In this document: positions 33,426 to 42,340 of the stretch, piece after piece
Numbering within the stretch: position 1 is the first letter of the stretch
Layout of the letters: every line of letters begins with the position of its first letter
Source: Emcibacteraceae bacterium
GTDB lineage: Bacteria > Pseudomonadota > Alphaproteobacteria > Sphingomonadales > Emcibacteraceae
DNA length: 64,000 nucleotides
NCBI GenBank assembly: GCA_041396985.1
Contig: JAWKXO010000003.1
Location: 310,001 to 374,000, forward strand
Reading direction: 5' to 3'
Program-made: the position numbers and the translations under genes
Notes under the pieces: model-generated
Told to the model about the DNA's origin: nothing
Seen by the model: the letters and a program-made list of their open reading frames with translations, nothing else
Databases searched by the model: none

Positions 33426-33781
33426 TGATTAAAATTTTTGGCATCAAAAATTGTGATACGATGAAAAAGGCTATGAAATGGCTGGATTCAAAAGGCATTG
33501 ATTATCTTTTCCATGACTATCGGAAAGATGGCGTTGATGAAGAATTAATCCGGCACTTGGTTTCAGAATGCGGACTTGATGTTGTTCTTAATAAAAAAGG
33601 CACAACATGGAGAAAGCTACCTGAATCGGTGAAGGAGGCATTGGATGAGCAAGGGACAATAAATCTTTTATGTGAAAATGAGGCAATGATCAAAAGGCCG
33701 GTTTTTGATTTGGGAGATAAATGCATTATCGGTTTTTCAAAGAAAGAGCAGACCTTACTCGAAGAAGCACTATTAAAATAA
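33425..33781 (+). CDS. ArsC/Spx family thioredoxin-fold protein (YffB-like)
   Basis: A 118-residue protein with the YffB-type start MIKIFGIKNCDTMKKAMKWL; Cys10 in NCDT is the single redox cysteine. The rest (DYRKDGVDEELIRHLVSECG, LNKKGTTWRKL, MIKRPVFDLGDKCIIGFSK) matches the ArsC/Spx fold. YffB-type members are glutathione-dependent thiol reductases of uncertain substrate; the length and NCDT motif set it apart from true arsenate reductase. It is translationally coupled to the metal exporter. Confidence 0.88.
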   Translation: MIKIFGIKNCDTMKKAMKWLDSKGIDYLFHDYRKDGVDEELIRHLVSECGLDVVLNKKGTTWRKLPESVKEALDEQGTINLLCENEAMIKRPVFDLGDKCIIGFSKKEQTLLEEALLK

Positions 33782-33852
33782 TTATTTATTATTTTTAAAA
33801 CTATGCTACTGTAGATTAATTAAGAATCATTATTAATAAATGAGTTTCAAAA

Positions 33853-34629
33853 ATGCCCACCCAATCACAAGAAAATGGAAAAACTGAATCTAGGGCCAAT
33901 GTTAAAAAGACAATTGTCCTGACCGGGGCCAGCCGGGGTATTGGACATGCGACGGTCAAACGCTTTTCCAGCGCCGGGTGGCGGGTTATTACCTGTTCAC
34001 GTCATCCTTTTTCAGAACATTGCCCCTGGGAAGCAGGACCGGAAGATCATGTGCAAATAGACCTTGGTGACCCGGAAGGGCGTCGTGAAGGCATTCAGGA
34101 AATTAAAAAACGTCTTGGTGGTGGACCGCTTCACGCACTTGTCAATAATGCGGGTATTTCACCAAAAGGGGAAAATGGGTCAAGGCTGAACACGCAAAAT
34201 ACCAGTGAGGAAGATTGGAAAAAAGTATTTGAAGTGAATTTCTTTGCACCGATCATGCTGGCCCGTGGTCTTTATGATGAGCTGGCGCTGGCGCGCGGGG
34301 CGGTGGTCAATGTAACTTCAATTGCCGGAAGCCGTGTCCACCCCTTTGCCGGAGCCGCCTATGCCACATCAAAAGCGGCACTGGCGTCGCTGACCAGGGA
34401 AATGGCCGCCGATTTTGGACCCGATGGTATTCGGGTAAATGCCATTGCGCCAGGGGAGATTAAAACAGCGATCCTTTCGCCGGGTACTGAAGATCTTATC
34501 GCTGATATTCCGCTTCGCCGACTTGGCACCCCTGAGGAAGTGGCAAAGACAATTTATTTTCTTTGCACTGAAATGTCTGATTATGTGACAGGTGCGGAAA
34601 TCCATATTAATGGCGGTCAGCACGTTTAA
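33853..34629 (+). CDS. Short-chain dehydrogenase/reductase
   Basis: A 258-residue NAD(P)-dependent oxidoreductase. The classical SDR motifs are TGASRGIGHA for cofactor binding, NNAGIS, the catalytic Ser in NVTSIAGS, and Tyr-Lys in AAYATSKAALAS; the C-terminus GAEIHINGGQHV is usual. A Lys-rich stretch of about 18 residues precedes the fold. It is separated from the pdxH operon by 71 bp and is convergent with the EamA gene. No substrate can be assigned. Confidence 0.88.
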   Translation: MPTQSQENGKTESRANVKKTIVLTGASRGIGHATVKRFSSAGWRVITCSRHPFSEHCPWEAGPEDHVQIDLGDPEGRREGIQEIKKRLGGGPLHALVNNAGISPKGENGSRLNTQNTSEEDWKKVFEVNFFAPIMLARGLYDELALARGAVVNVTSIAGSRVHPFAGAAYATSKAALASLTREMAADFGPDGIRVNAIAPGEIKTAILSPGTEDLIADIPLRRLGTPEEVAKTIYFLCTEMSDYVTGAEIHINGGQHV

Positions 34630-34644
34630 TATTTCAATTCCGTT

Positions 34645-35547
34645 TTATGGTAATGATTTGGGTTCCGTGTTTCGATGATTTAGCGGTGGATAAAATTGCG
34701 CCATGAGTGAGCCACAGAGCATCAGTGCACAACCAATTAATGCTTTCTGTCCCAATGTTTCATTAAGCAGCAAGTAACCGGCAAAGGCAGCGAACAGTGC
34801 TTCCGTGCTGAAGATCAGAGCGGTTTGTGAGGGTGGTGTTACTTTTTGACCGTAAATCTGCAGCGTATATCCGACGGCAATGGCAACAGCGCCGCTGAAA
34901 ATGACATAAAACAACTCAATACCACTAGAGAGGAACATTCTTTCATCCATCAAAACGGCCATCATCAGGCTTAATGTACCACAAACGATAAACTGGCGGA
35001 TGGCAAAAGCAACCGGGTGATGACGATGCGAAATATGATCAATTACGATCAAATGAGCGCCCCAGAAAAAAGCACTGATCAGAACAAAAAAATCGCCCTT
35101 TTCCATATTAAATCCGCTCATACCGGAAAGAAGATATAATCCCGAACAGGCAATTAGAATAGCCAGCCATATTTTATGGTTATAACGATGACCTATGAAT
35201 ATGCCGATCATCGGTACAAAAACAATATAAAGTCCTGTAATAAAGCCGGTGTTGGAAATGGTCGTAAATTTTATGCCAATCTGCTGAAAGGCAACCGCAA
35301 CAAACATAATGCTGCCGGCAATGATGCTGCCGAAAAGCATGTGGGTTTTATCAGCGCTTTGCATGATTGAAATATTGCCGCGTCTGAAATAACGAACCGG
35401 TAAAAGACACAATGCCGCAATGAAAAATCGGTATGCATTAAAAATATACGGATCCATAGTGTCCATGGCGTTTTTCTGTATAACGAAACTGCCCCCCCAT
35501 AAAGCGGCAGTACATAACAGCATTATATTTGACTGAATCAATGTCAT
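34645..35547 (-). CDS. DMT superfamily (EamA) transporter
   Basis: A 300-residue inner-membrane protein with about ten helices formed by two EamA repeats; landmarks are LLCTAALWGGSFVIQKNAMD and TALIFSTEALFAAFAGYLLLNETLGQKALIGCALMLCGSLMAQ. Members export amino acids, nucleosides or other metabolites. It is alone on its transcript, convergent with the SDR gene with 15 bp between them. The substrate is unknown. Confidence 0.9.
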   Translation of the reverse strand: MTLIQSNIMLLCTAALWGGSFVIQKNAMDTMDPYIFNAYRFFIAALCLLPVRYFRRGNISIMQSADKTHMLFGSIIAGSIMFVAVAFQQIGIKFTTISNTGFITGLYIVFVPMIGIFIGHRYNHKIWLAILIACSGLYLLSGMSGFNMEKGDFFVLISAFFWGAHLIVIDHISHRHHPVAFAIRQFIVCGTLSLMMAVLMDERMFLSSGIELFYVIFSGAVAIAVGYTLQIYGQKVTPPSQTALIFSTEALFAAFAGYLLLNETLGQKALIGCALMLCGSLMAQFYPPLNHRNTEPKSLP

Positions 35548-35604
35548 GGCATTTTCTTTCGACAGCTAATCACGCAAGGCGAAGTGGACGGCGAGTATGC
35601 CTTT

Positions 35605-36450
35605 TTAATTTAAATAATCAAGTCCAATATCCACGGCGGGGGCGGATTGTGTGATACGGCCGACAGAGACAAAGTCAATGCCGGTTTCGGCAATGGATTT
35701 TATGGTGTCCAAAGTGACACCACCGGAGGCTTCCAATTTTACACGGCCGCCAAAATCACCAACAGCTGTGCGCATCATATCAAGGGACATATTGTCAAGC
35801 AGCAGACGGTCAGCCCCGGCGGCAACGGCCTCGGCAGCCTGATCAAGCGTATCACATTCAACAGTGATCCCGATTGTGCTTGCACGGGTGCCATATTTTC
35901 TGGCGGCGTCGACCGCGTTTTTAATGCTGCCAACGCTGGCAATATGATTATCCTTGATCAGAATACCATCATCAAGCCGCATACGGTGATTAACAGCACC
36001 ACCCATTCTGGTGGCATATTTGGCCAGTTTTCGCAGTGTGGGGATCGTCTTTCGCGTATCCAGAAGCTTACAGTCAGTATGCTCGATTTCCCTTACATAC
36101 TGTCTGGTAAGGGTTGCAATACCGGACAGATGTTGTAGCACGTTAAGGGCGGACCGTTCGGCGGTCAGAATGTTTCTGGCATTTCCTTCAAGGCGCATGA
36201 TGACATTGCCGGCGGTTACTTCAACGCCGTCCTGAACCAGTATTTCCACTCTGATGGCGCTATCGACGGTATGGATTATTTTGGCAGCAATATCAATGCC
36301 AGCAATAACCATGGTCTGCCGGGCATTCATTTCTGCTTTTAAAGTGGCATCCGCAGGAATGGTGGCAAGTGTTGTCAGGTCGCCAGCGCCAATATCCTCA
36401 TCAAGCAGGCTTTTTATAAAATGCCGAAGCTCTTCCTTATAAAGCGGCAT
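35605..36450 (-). CDS. nadC: Nicotinate-nucleotide diphosphorylase (quinolinate phosphoribosyltransferase)
   Basis: Converts quinolinate and PRPP to nicotinate mononucleotide in de novo NAD synthesis. The 281-residue product has DEDIGAGDLTT, ERSALNVLQHLSGIATLT, the substrate-binding LDTRKTIPTLRKLAKYATRMGGAVNHRMRLDDGILIKDNHI stretch and the terminal EASGGVTLDTIKSIAETGIDFVSVG. The frame extends to 36510 inside nadA, but the ATG at 36450, one base after the nadA stop, begins the family N-terminus MPLYKEELRHFIK. nadA and nadC form one operon. Confidence 0.95.
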   Translation of the reverse strand: MPLYKEELRHFIKSLLDEDIGAGDLTTLATIPADATLKAEMNARQTMVIAGIDIAAKIIHTVDSAIRVEILVQDGVEVTAGNVIMRLEGNARNILTAERSALNVLQHLSGIATLTRQYVREIEHTDCKLLDTRKTIPTLRKLAKYATRMGGAVNHRMRLDDGILIKDNHIASVGSIKNAVDAARKYGTRASTIGITVECDTLDQAAEAVAAGADRLLLDNMSLDMMRTAVGDFGGRVKLEASGGVTLDTIKSIAETGIDFVSVGRITQSAPAVDIGLDYLN

Positions 36451-36451
36451 G

Positions 36452-37456
36452 TTAAAAGGCCCGGCCCGATTTGGGGGGCTGGTTTGATGCCGCTGGTGGT
36501 GACATTTCAAGCATTTTATTTAAGGGGGCCAGGGCTTTGATCCGGGTTATTTCATCGACTTCAATTTGCGGCTCCAGTGTGTTTAAACAATTATAGAGTT
36601 TTTCAAGTGTATTTAAGGCCATGAACGGGCATTGATTACAGTTACAATTGCCGTCTGCACCGGGGGCACCAATAAATGTTTTATGAGGCGCGCTTTTTTG
36701 CATCTGGTGTATGATGCCGGGCTCTGTCGCAACCAGAAATTTTTCAGCCGGATTTTCAAGCACAAATTTCAGGATTGACGATGTTGAACCGACATGATCG
36801 GCATGACGAAGGATATGATCCGGGCATTCCGGATGCGCTGTTACCGGCGCGTCTGGATGTTCGGCTTTCAGTTTGATCAGCTCTTTTTCAGAAAAACGCT
36901 CATGGACGATACAGCTACCGGGCCACAGAACCATGTCGCGACCGGTTTTCTTCGCCAGATAGGCGCCAAGATGGCGGTCCGGGGCCAGTATGATTTTCTG
37001 GTTCTCAGGCAGCTGGTTTATAATATGCTCAGCATTGGATGAGGTTATGATGATATCCGACATTGCCTTAATATCAGCAGAACAGTTGATATAAGTTATG
37101 CATAAATGGTCCGGATATTTATCGCGGAACTTCATAAACCTGTCCGGTGGGCAGCTGTCTTCAAGTGAGCAGCCCGCTTCCATATCCGGCAGCACAACGG
37201 TTTTTCCCGGGCTGAGAATTTTGGCCACTTCAGCCATAAACCGCACACCGCAAAAGACGATGACATCAGCATCTGTTGCCGCGGCTTTCCGGGAAAGATC
37301 AAGGCTGTCACCTACGAAGTCAGCCAGATCCTGAATTTCGGCATCCTGATAATAATGCGCAAGGATCACGGCATTTTTTTCTTTTCGCAAGCGATTGATT
37401 TCATTCAATAGCTCGGCTTTTGGCATTGTTTCTTTAGCCGTTAAAGGAATTGTCAT
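36452..37456 (-). CDS. nadA: Quinolinate synthase A
   Basis: A [4Fe-4S] enzyme joining iminoaspartate and dihydroxyacetone phosphate to quinolinate. The 334-residue product has VILAHYYQDAEIQDLADFVGDSL, FCGVRFMAE, MEAGCSLEDSCPPDRF, ITSSNAEHI, and the C-terminal NCNCNQCPFM; the three cluster cysteines are present. nadC follows after one base. The partner L-aspartate oxidase gene nadB, often between or beside these two, is not adjacent and not seen in the window. Confidence 0.96.
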   Translation of the reverse strand: MTIPLTAKETMPKAELLNEINRLRKEKNAVILAHYYQDAEIQDLADFVGDSLDLSRKAAATDADVIVFCGVRFMAEVAKILSPGKTVVLPDMEAGCSLEDSCPPDRFMKFRDKYPDHLCITYINCSADIKAMSDIIITSSNAEHIINQLPENQKIILAPDRHLGAYLAKKTGRDMVLWPGSCIVHERFSEKELIKLKAEHPDAPVTAHPECPDHILRHADHVGSTSSILKFVLENPAEKFLVATEPGIIHQMQKSAPHKTFIGAPGADGNCNCNQCPFMALNTLEKLYNCLNTLEPQIEVDEITRIKALAPLNKMLEMSPPAASNQPPKSGRAF

Positions 37457-37523
37457 TTTTTAAACCCAGTTGTCAGTACTTTATATTCTTCTATGTAAGC
37501 CCTGGACCATCGTGATTCAAGAA

Positions 37524-38831
37524 TTATTCATGAAATTCAGCTTTTTCGGGAATACGGGTAAAAGCAATTTTTGTGCCGCTAAAGGGAGCCATGGTTTCAG
37601 GCAGGGTACCCAGAACAACCGTATCAAGACCATATTTTTTATTTATATCATCCATAGCAACGGAAAGGCGGCGGTGGCGGTTTTGTGTTTTGCTGATCGG
37701 ATCATCCAGCTGCTTGAACATATCGGGCATTATTTTTTCAGCGGGGACAAGCCCGAAAAATGTGACAGAAAGCTGTTTGATATGGGTGGGGGTATTATCC
37801 TCAATCATTTTTTGCCAGAGAATGTTTAAAGCGCGAAGAAAAGAGAAACTGTCTTCAGCAAGAGGGATTTTAATATCCATTTGCCATTTGTATTTTCTGC
37901 CGTCCCCTTTCGGGATATCAAAGCGAACATAAAGACTGTAATCTCGGGCAAAATATCCAAGACGTCTTAACCGGCTGGCGGCCTTAAGGGTCAGGCGTCT
38001 TGCGACCAGACGCGCCTTGTGACGCGGTCGCATGTTGGGGGCAAGAACATGACTATGGCCGACAGTGCGGCGGGTAGGATCATCGTTGGTTGTTGTTTCT
38101 ATGCCGTGGAGGGCATACCAGAAGCGTTCCCCCTCAACACTGTTCCAGATACGTCTTACATGCTTCGGGTTCAGATTCCAGAAACATGTGATATCGTTAA
38201 TCCCGGCCCGGGACAGGCGGGCATCCATATTACGCCCGATGCCGGGCAGGTCTGATAATTTAAGATGAGCTAGCCGGTCGGGCAGCTCTGTCGCATAAAG
38301 CACGGTCAGGCCATCGGGTTTTTGCAAATTGCTGGCGACCTTGGCGAGGAAGCGGTTTGGGCCTATCCCCACCGAAGACCTCAGGCAGGGGCCGACATTC
38401 TGGAGAATGGCTTTTTTGATGTTACGGGCAATTTCAAAGGCTTTTTCCTTTTCGCGCTCATGACCGATCAGACGGCAGGCCACCTCATCAATCGAGCAGA
38501 CTTTGGTTATGGGAATGTGTTTATCGATCTGTTCCATGATTTTATGGTGATATTCGACATATTTGTCATGACGGGCAGGAACCGTAACCAGCCCGGGGCA
38601 AAGTTTTCTAGCCTGATAAATCATGGTGCCGGTTTTAACGCCATATGCTTTTGCCTCATAGCTGGCGGCAATGGCACAGGTGGCTTCGGTATCAGAAGGG
38701 ACAACAGCAACAGGGCGACCCCGCAGCTGTGGATTTAATTGCTGTTCAACACTGGCAAAATAACTGTTCAGGTCAAGGTAAAGCCAGCCAAGCCCGGTTG
38801 GAACGTCCAACATGGTTGTGATCCTTTTCAT
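37524..38831 (-). CDS. Y-family DNA polymerase (DinB/UmuC-like), SOS-controlled
   Basis: A 435-residue translesion polymerase. The catalytic carboxylates are present: LYLDLNSYFASVEQQ with Asp20, and KVCSIDEVACRL with Asp115-Glu116. The palm/fingers run to about residue 180, the helix-hairpin-helix thumb is seen as LSDLPGIGRNMDARL, and the little-finger region ends near residue 380. Starts at 38831 (used here) and 38813 (AAGGA eight bases upstream) are both plausible. It is monocistronic, without imuA or dnaE2 beside it. A LexA box in the promoter means induction by DNA damage. It resembles alphaproteobacterial UmuC-like polymerases more than DinB, but this is a judgement. Confidence 0.9.
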   Translation of the reverse strand: MKRITTMLDVPTGLGWLYLDLNSYFASVEQQLNPQLRGRPVAVVPSDTEATCAIAASYEAKAYGVKTGTMIYQARKLCPGLVTVPARHDKYVEYHHKIMEQIDKHIPITKVCSIDEVACRLIGHEREKEKAFEIARNIKKAILQNVGPCLRSSVGIGPNRFLAKVASNLQKPDGLTVLYATELPDRLAHLKLSDLPGIGRNMDARLSRAGINDITCFWNLNPKHVRRIWNSVEGERFWYALHGIETTTNDDPTRRTVGHSHVLAPNMRPRHKARLVARRLTLKAASRLRRLGYFARDYSLYVRFDIPKGDGRKYKWQMDIKIPLAEDSFSFLRALNILWQKMIEDNTPTHIKQLSVTFFGLVPAEKIMPDMFKQLDDPISKTQNRHRRLSVAMDDINKKYGLDTVVLGTLPETMAPFSGTKIAFTRIPEKAEFHE

Positions 38832-38864
38832 TATCTGACCCCAATTTAAGGAAAGATAAAGATT

Positions 38865-38893
38865 ATCATAAAAATAGAACAAAACAAGAACAA
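38865..38893 (-). promoter_or_regulatory. SOS promoter with LexA box GTTC-N7-GTTC
   Basis: On the minus strand TTGTTC (38893-38888) and TATGAT (38870-38865) stand 17 bases apart as -35 and -10 elements. The box GTTC-TTGTTTT-GTTC (38891-38877) overlaps the -35 and spacer, so bound LexA would block RNA polymerase. This is the exact alphaproteobacterial LexA consensus and lies just upstream of a Y-family polymerase, a known type of SOS target. Confidence 0.85.
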
Positions 38894-38959
38894 ATGGAAA
38901 AATATCAGAATAAATTTATTTTCCTTTTTTTCTTAAATGGCTTAACGTAAAAACAAACA

Positions 38960-40213
38960 ATGAATGACTTGAGCACCATGACCGAACATGACGAACGGAC
39001 CGTAAAATACAGTGTTGCCAGACGGTTTATTATCAAGCTAGGCATTATAGCCCATGGATATGGCCCATCAGCAGCCCGACTGGAAGGTTACTTAACCCAG
39101 GTGACCGAGGCGCTGGGCTATAATGGTGTGTTCCGGTCAACCAGATCGGAAATGATTTATGCCTTCTGGAAAGATGATGAAAATGACCAGATCATGCATA
39201 TGGCTCATGTGGAAAAGGGCGGTTTTAACATGGCCAAGCTTGCCCGTGTCGGTGAACTGGTTGAAGGCGTTGTTGATGGGGGGATTTCGTTGGACGATGC
39301 CTATTCATTGCTGGATGAAATTGAAGCGCTGCCCAACCCATGGGGACCATTGGGAAAAGCCATCGGGTTTTTATTCGTAGGGGTGGGATTCTCCGGACTG
39401 ATGTCAGGCAATATACTGGATATTATTCTCTCCGGTGCTTTATCGGTTCTTGTCTATATCAACGTTCATATTGCCCATAAATATGAAGGGAGAATGCTTG
39501 AACTTCTGCCGTTCTCGAGCGCTTATGCTGTCGGAATACTTACCGCTATACTTAAAATTTATCTGCCTGAAATTAACATGCTGGTGATCGTGATTTCCGC
39601 GATTATCAGCATTATCCCCGGATTTACGGTAAGTGCGAGTATTGTTGAAATTGTCAGCAATCATGTGGTTTCGGGAAGTGCCAACCTGATCAGCGGTCTG
39701 ATATATCTGTTAAAGCAGTTTTTTGGCGCCTGGTTCGGGCTGGCGACCATCAATATATTATGGTCAGGGGATATGGTTGATGCAGTGCAGACTGAAAATT
39801 TCGGCGACTGGCTTTTCCTTCCTCTGTTGTTCATTGGTCTGGGCATTGCTTATCAGTCACTGATCAGGGATTTCCCCTGGGTGATATTATGTTGCCTTGT
39901 CTCCTATCTTGGTGTGCTGTTTGGCAATGAGTTCGAAGTCACCTATCTTGGTACATTGATGGGGGCGATTGTCGCAACAATATATGCCAATCTGTGGGCA
40001 CGGAAATTCAATCGGCCCACGTCAATTGTGCTGGTGCCGGCCATTACCGTTATGGTCAGCGGCAGTGTCGGGTTTAGGGGACTTCTTATCGCAGCGGGAG
40101 GTGAAAGTGATAAGGGGTTTGACCAGTTTCTGCAAATGTTTGTTGTTGCGCTTGTGATTGCAGCAGGGCTGCTGATCGCCAATACAATCGTCCGTCCCAA
40201 AGCCACCCTCTAG
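38960..40213 (+). CDS. ThrE-like threonine/serine exporter
   Basis: A 417-residue inner-membrane protein combining both halves of the ThrE family. Residues 20-150 form the cytoplasmic domain of the first half (VARRFIIKLGIIAHGYGPSAARLEGYL). About ten hydrophobic helices follow in two blocks: FLFVGVGFSGLMSGNILDIILSG onward, with the SIIPGFTVSASIVEIVSNHVVSGSANLISG stretch, and the DUF3815-like second half from FLPLLFIGLGIAYQSL. ThrE exports threonine and serine. It is divergent from the polymerase gene with the LexA box between, so LexA might also affect it, though the box is 70 bp from its start. Confidence 0.85.
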   Translation: MNDLSTMTEHDERTVKYSVARRFIIKLGIIAHGYGPSAARLEGYLTQVTEALGYNGVFRSTRSEMIYAFWKDDENDQIMHMAHVEKGGFNMAKLARVGELVEGVVDGGISLDDAYSLLDEIEALPNPWGPLGKAIGFLFVGVGFSGLMSGNILDIILSGALSVLVYINVHIAHKYEGRMLELLPFSSAYAVGILTAILKIYLPEINMLVIVISAIISIIPGFTVSASIVEIVSNHVVSGSANLISGLIYLLKQFFGAWFGLATINILWSGDMVDAVQTENFGDWLFLPLLFIGLGIAYQSLIRDFPWVILCCLVSYLGVLFGNEFEVTYLGTLMGAIVATIYANLWARKFNRPTSIVLVPAITVMVSGSVGFRGLLIAAGGESDKGFDQFLQMFVVALVIAAGLLIANTIVRPKATL

Positions 40214-40315
40214 AGTTTTATTAATAAGCTTAATTTTTCTTAACCTTACTTTGTAACCAGTTGTTTACTTCAGCGGAATACACTTGGAAAATCCAAATTC
40301 GTTGAGGTTAGCACG

Positions 40316-40699
40316 ATGACCAATATCAAAAGGCTTCATAAAATCATCCAGGAAATGGGCAGTGATCCAAATGTATCAATGCATGAACTCGTGCGTGAGG
40401 TGCTGAAAAGGGATCATAACTTTGATGATTATTATCTTGAAAATATATCGGAGCCCGTCAGCGAAGAGGAAGCTCAGGAATATGCTGATCGGGGGCGGAT
40501 TTTTTCAGAGAATGCCAGAGAAAATCAGGCACAAGTCAACGAGTTTCTCGCGCAGGATCAGAATAGCGTGAAGATGGCCATTCGTGACAAAGAAAGCTTA
40601 AGGTTTGAGACCATAGAGCAGCTTCAAAGTAAATTAAAAACAGGATGGACTGATATTGTGAAGTCCACAGATGATCCCGAAGAAAATTCCGATGAGTAA
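40316..40699 (+). CDS. Acidic 127-residue hypothetical protein
   Basis: A soluble, acidic 127-residue protein without signal or membrane segment. The N-terminal 35 residues (IKRLHKIIQEMGSDPNVSMHELVREVLKR) and the central ENARENQAQVNEFLAQDQNSVKMAI look helical, and the tail is Asp/Glu-rich (DDPEENSDE). I recognise no family. It stands alone between the ThrE-like gene and the first NhaC-like gene, with about 100 bp on each side, and its composition matches the neighbours. Confidence 0.65.
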   Translation: MTNIKRLHKIIQEMGSDPNVSMHELVREVLKRDHNFDDYYLENISEPVSEEEAQEYADRGRIFSENARENQAQVNEFLAQDQNSVKMAIRDKESLRFETIEQLQSKLKTGWTDIVKSTDDPEENSDE

Positions 40700-40805
40700 C
40701 GTTTCTGTTCACTGTAATTCTAAATAAGCGTTCCTTTTAGCCTTGATATCATTTCAATATCCACTAGGGTAGAAAAAGAAATACAGTGCTTGAAAAGAGG
40801 ATGTT

Positions 40806-42275
40806 ATGGAAAGCTATGGTGTCTTGTCAGTGATACCACCGTTGCTCAGTGTGGCGCTGGCGATTTATACACGTAATATAATCCTGGCACTGACAGCCGG
40901 AGCCTTAAGCGGAACACTTATCCTTAATCATTTCAATCCGTTTTTTGCTACTGTCAGTCTGATGCGCGACCATAGATTTGTAGAAGTGTCCAGCCCATCC
41001 AATACGCAAGTTATACTGATTACATTGATCATTGGCGGGTTTGTTAATCTTCTAGAACAGTCTGGTGGTGCAAAGGCATTTTCCTCTGTCATGGTAAAGC
41101 TGGTTTCAAATAAGGTAAAAGGACAGCTCGCTACATGGCTCTCCGGCATTAGCGTGTTTTTTTCCGATACGGCAAATTCATTAATTGTCGGTCCTTTGTT
41201 TCGGCCAGTCTTTCGGGAACTGAAAATCTGCCGTGAAAAACTGGCTTATATAATTGATACCACGGCCGCACCGGTAGTTATTTTGGTTCCGGTGGCCAGC
41301 TGGGGTGTTTATATTATGAGCCTGATTGAAAATTCATACTCAGGCATGGGGGTAAAGGCTGACCCGTTTTCTGTTCTGCTTGAGGTCTGGCCCTATCAGT
41401 TTTATGCGTTTCTCGCCCTTTTTGCTGTCCCTATGTTTATATCAACAGGCAAGGATTTTGGCCCGATGGCAGCGGCGCAGAAACGTTTCCTCGAAGAATT
41501 GGGCAAAACGGAAAATATATCGGAGGCAAAGAAGGAAGAAACAAAACTGATTGTGGTGATCCTGCCTTTTGCCATCATGGCTGCAACACTTGCCGCAGTG
41601 CTTGGTTATTATGCCATGACAGAAGGTGTCAAAAGTGTGCATGTAAATGCGGGGCTCTGCCTTTCCTATTTATTCGCTTCAATGGGATGCGCATATGTAA
41701 TGAAGCGGTATCAGCAAATAACCTATGACAGGTCAATGGAACTATTTTTTGAAGGGGTTGGTAACCTTATCAGCGTTGGGGCCATTCTGGCGCTTGCCTG
41801 GGCTCTTAGTTCCATCTGCCGTGAACTTGAAACGGGTCAATATCTGGCAACCCTGATCGGGGACAGTCTTAATCCCCGCTTCTTTCCAATTGCGGTATTC
41901 ATTTTTGGCGCCATGATGTCTTTTGCAACCGGGTCCTCATTTGGAACATTTGCCATTCTGATGGCGACAACTTTGCCTGTAGCTCATATTCTGGGGGCAG
42001 ATTTAATTCTGACAATCGCAGCCATATTAAGCGGCGGCCTGTTCGGGGATCATACATCCCCCATTTCCGATACAACGGTGCTGGCATCGATGGGTGCCGG
42101 ATGTCCGCATATTGATCATGTATCAACGCAGTTCCCCTATGCGATGATTGCCGGGTTCATGACCGTTTTAGCTTTTCTGCTGCTGGCTATTTTTGACACG
42201 TCTTATATAATTCTGGTGGTCATGCCGCTTCAGTATATTGTGATCAGGTTAATAATGCGGCGCTATGGTTCTTAA
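40806..42275 (+). CDS. NhaC-family Na+/H+ antiporter, first tandem copy
   Basis: A 489-residue inner-membrane antiporter of the NhaC family with about twelve helices. The diagnostic stretch GLFGDHTSPISDTTVLASMGAGCPHIDHVSTQ lies near residue 410, and FSDTANSLIVGPLFRP in the first third is the equivalent ion-site region. The family exchanges sodium for protons, though some members carry organic acids or amino acids. It is followed 65 bp later by a paralogue with the same architecture. Leader sequences of the two also share ATCCnCTAGGGT. Confidence 0.88.
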   Translation: MESYGVLSVIPPLLSVALAIYTRNIILALTAGALSGTLILNHFNPFFATVSLMRDHRFVEVSSPSNTQVILITLIIGGFVNLLEQSGGAKAFSSVMVKLVSNKVKGQLATWLSGISVFFSDTANSLIVGPLFRPVFRELKICREKLAYIIDTTAAPVVILVPVASWGVYIMSLIENSYSGMGVKADPFSVLLEVWPYQFYAFLALFAVPMFISTGKDFGPMAAAQKRFLEELGKTENISEAKKEETKLIVVILPFAIMAATLAAVLGYYAMTEGVKSVHVNAGLCLSYLFASMGCAYVMKRYQQITYDRSMELFFEGVGNLISVGAILALAWALSSICRELETGQYLATLIGDSLNPRFFPIAVFIFGAMMSFATGSSFGTFAILMATTLPVAHILGADLILTIAAILSGGLFGDHTSPISDTTVLASMGAGCPHIDHVSTQFPYAMIAGFMTVLAFLLLAIFDTSYIILVVMPLQYIVIRLIMRRYGS

Positions 42276-42340
42276 AAAATAATACTTTGAAAAAATCCGG
42301 CCATCCTCTAGGGTTATAAAAAATAACAGAGGGAAGTTTT

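Noticed and set aside
37524..38831. ImuB, the inactive polymerase-like partner of ImuA/DnaE2
   Set aside because: The catalytic Asp20 and Asp115-Glu116 are intact, and no imuA or dnaE2 is adjacent; an active Y-family polymerase fits better.
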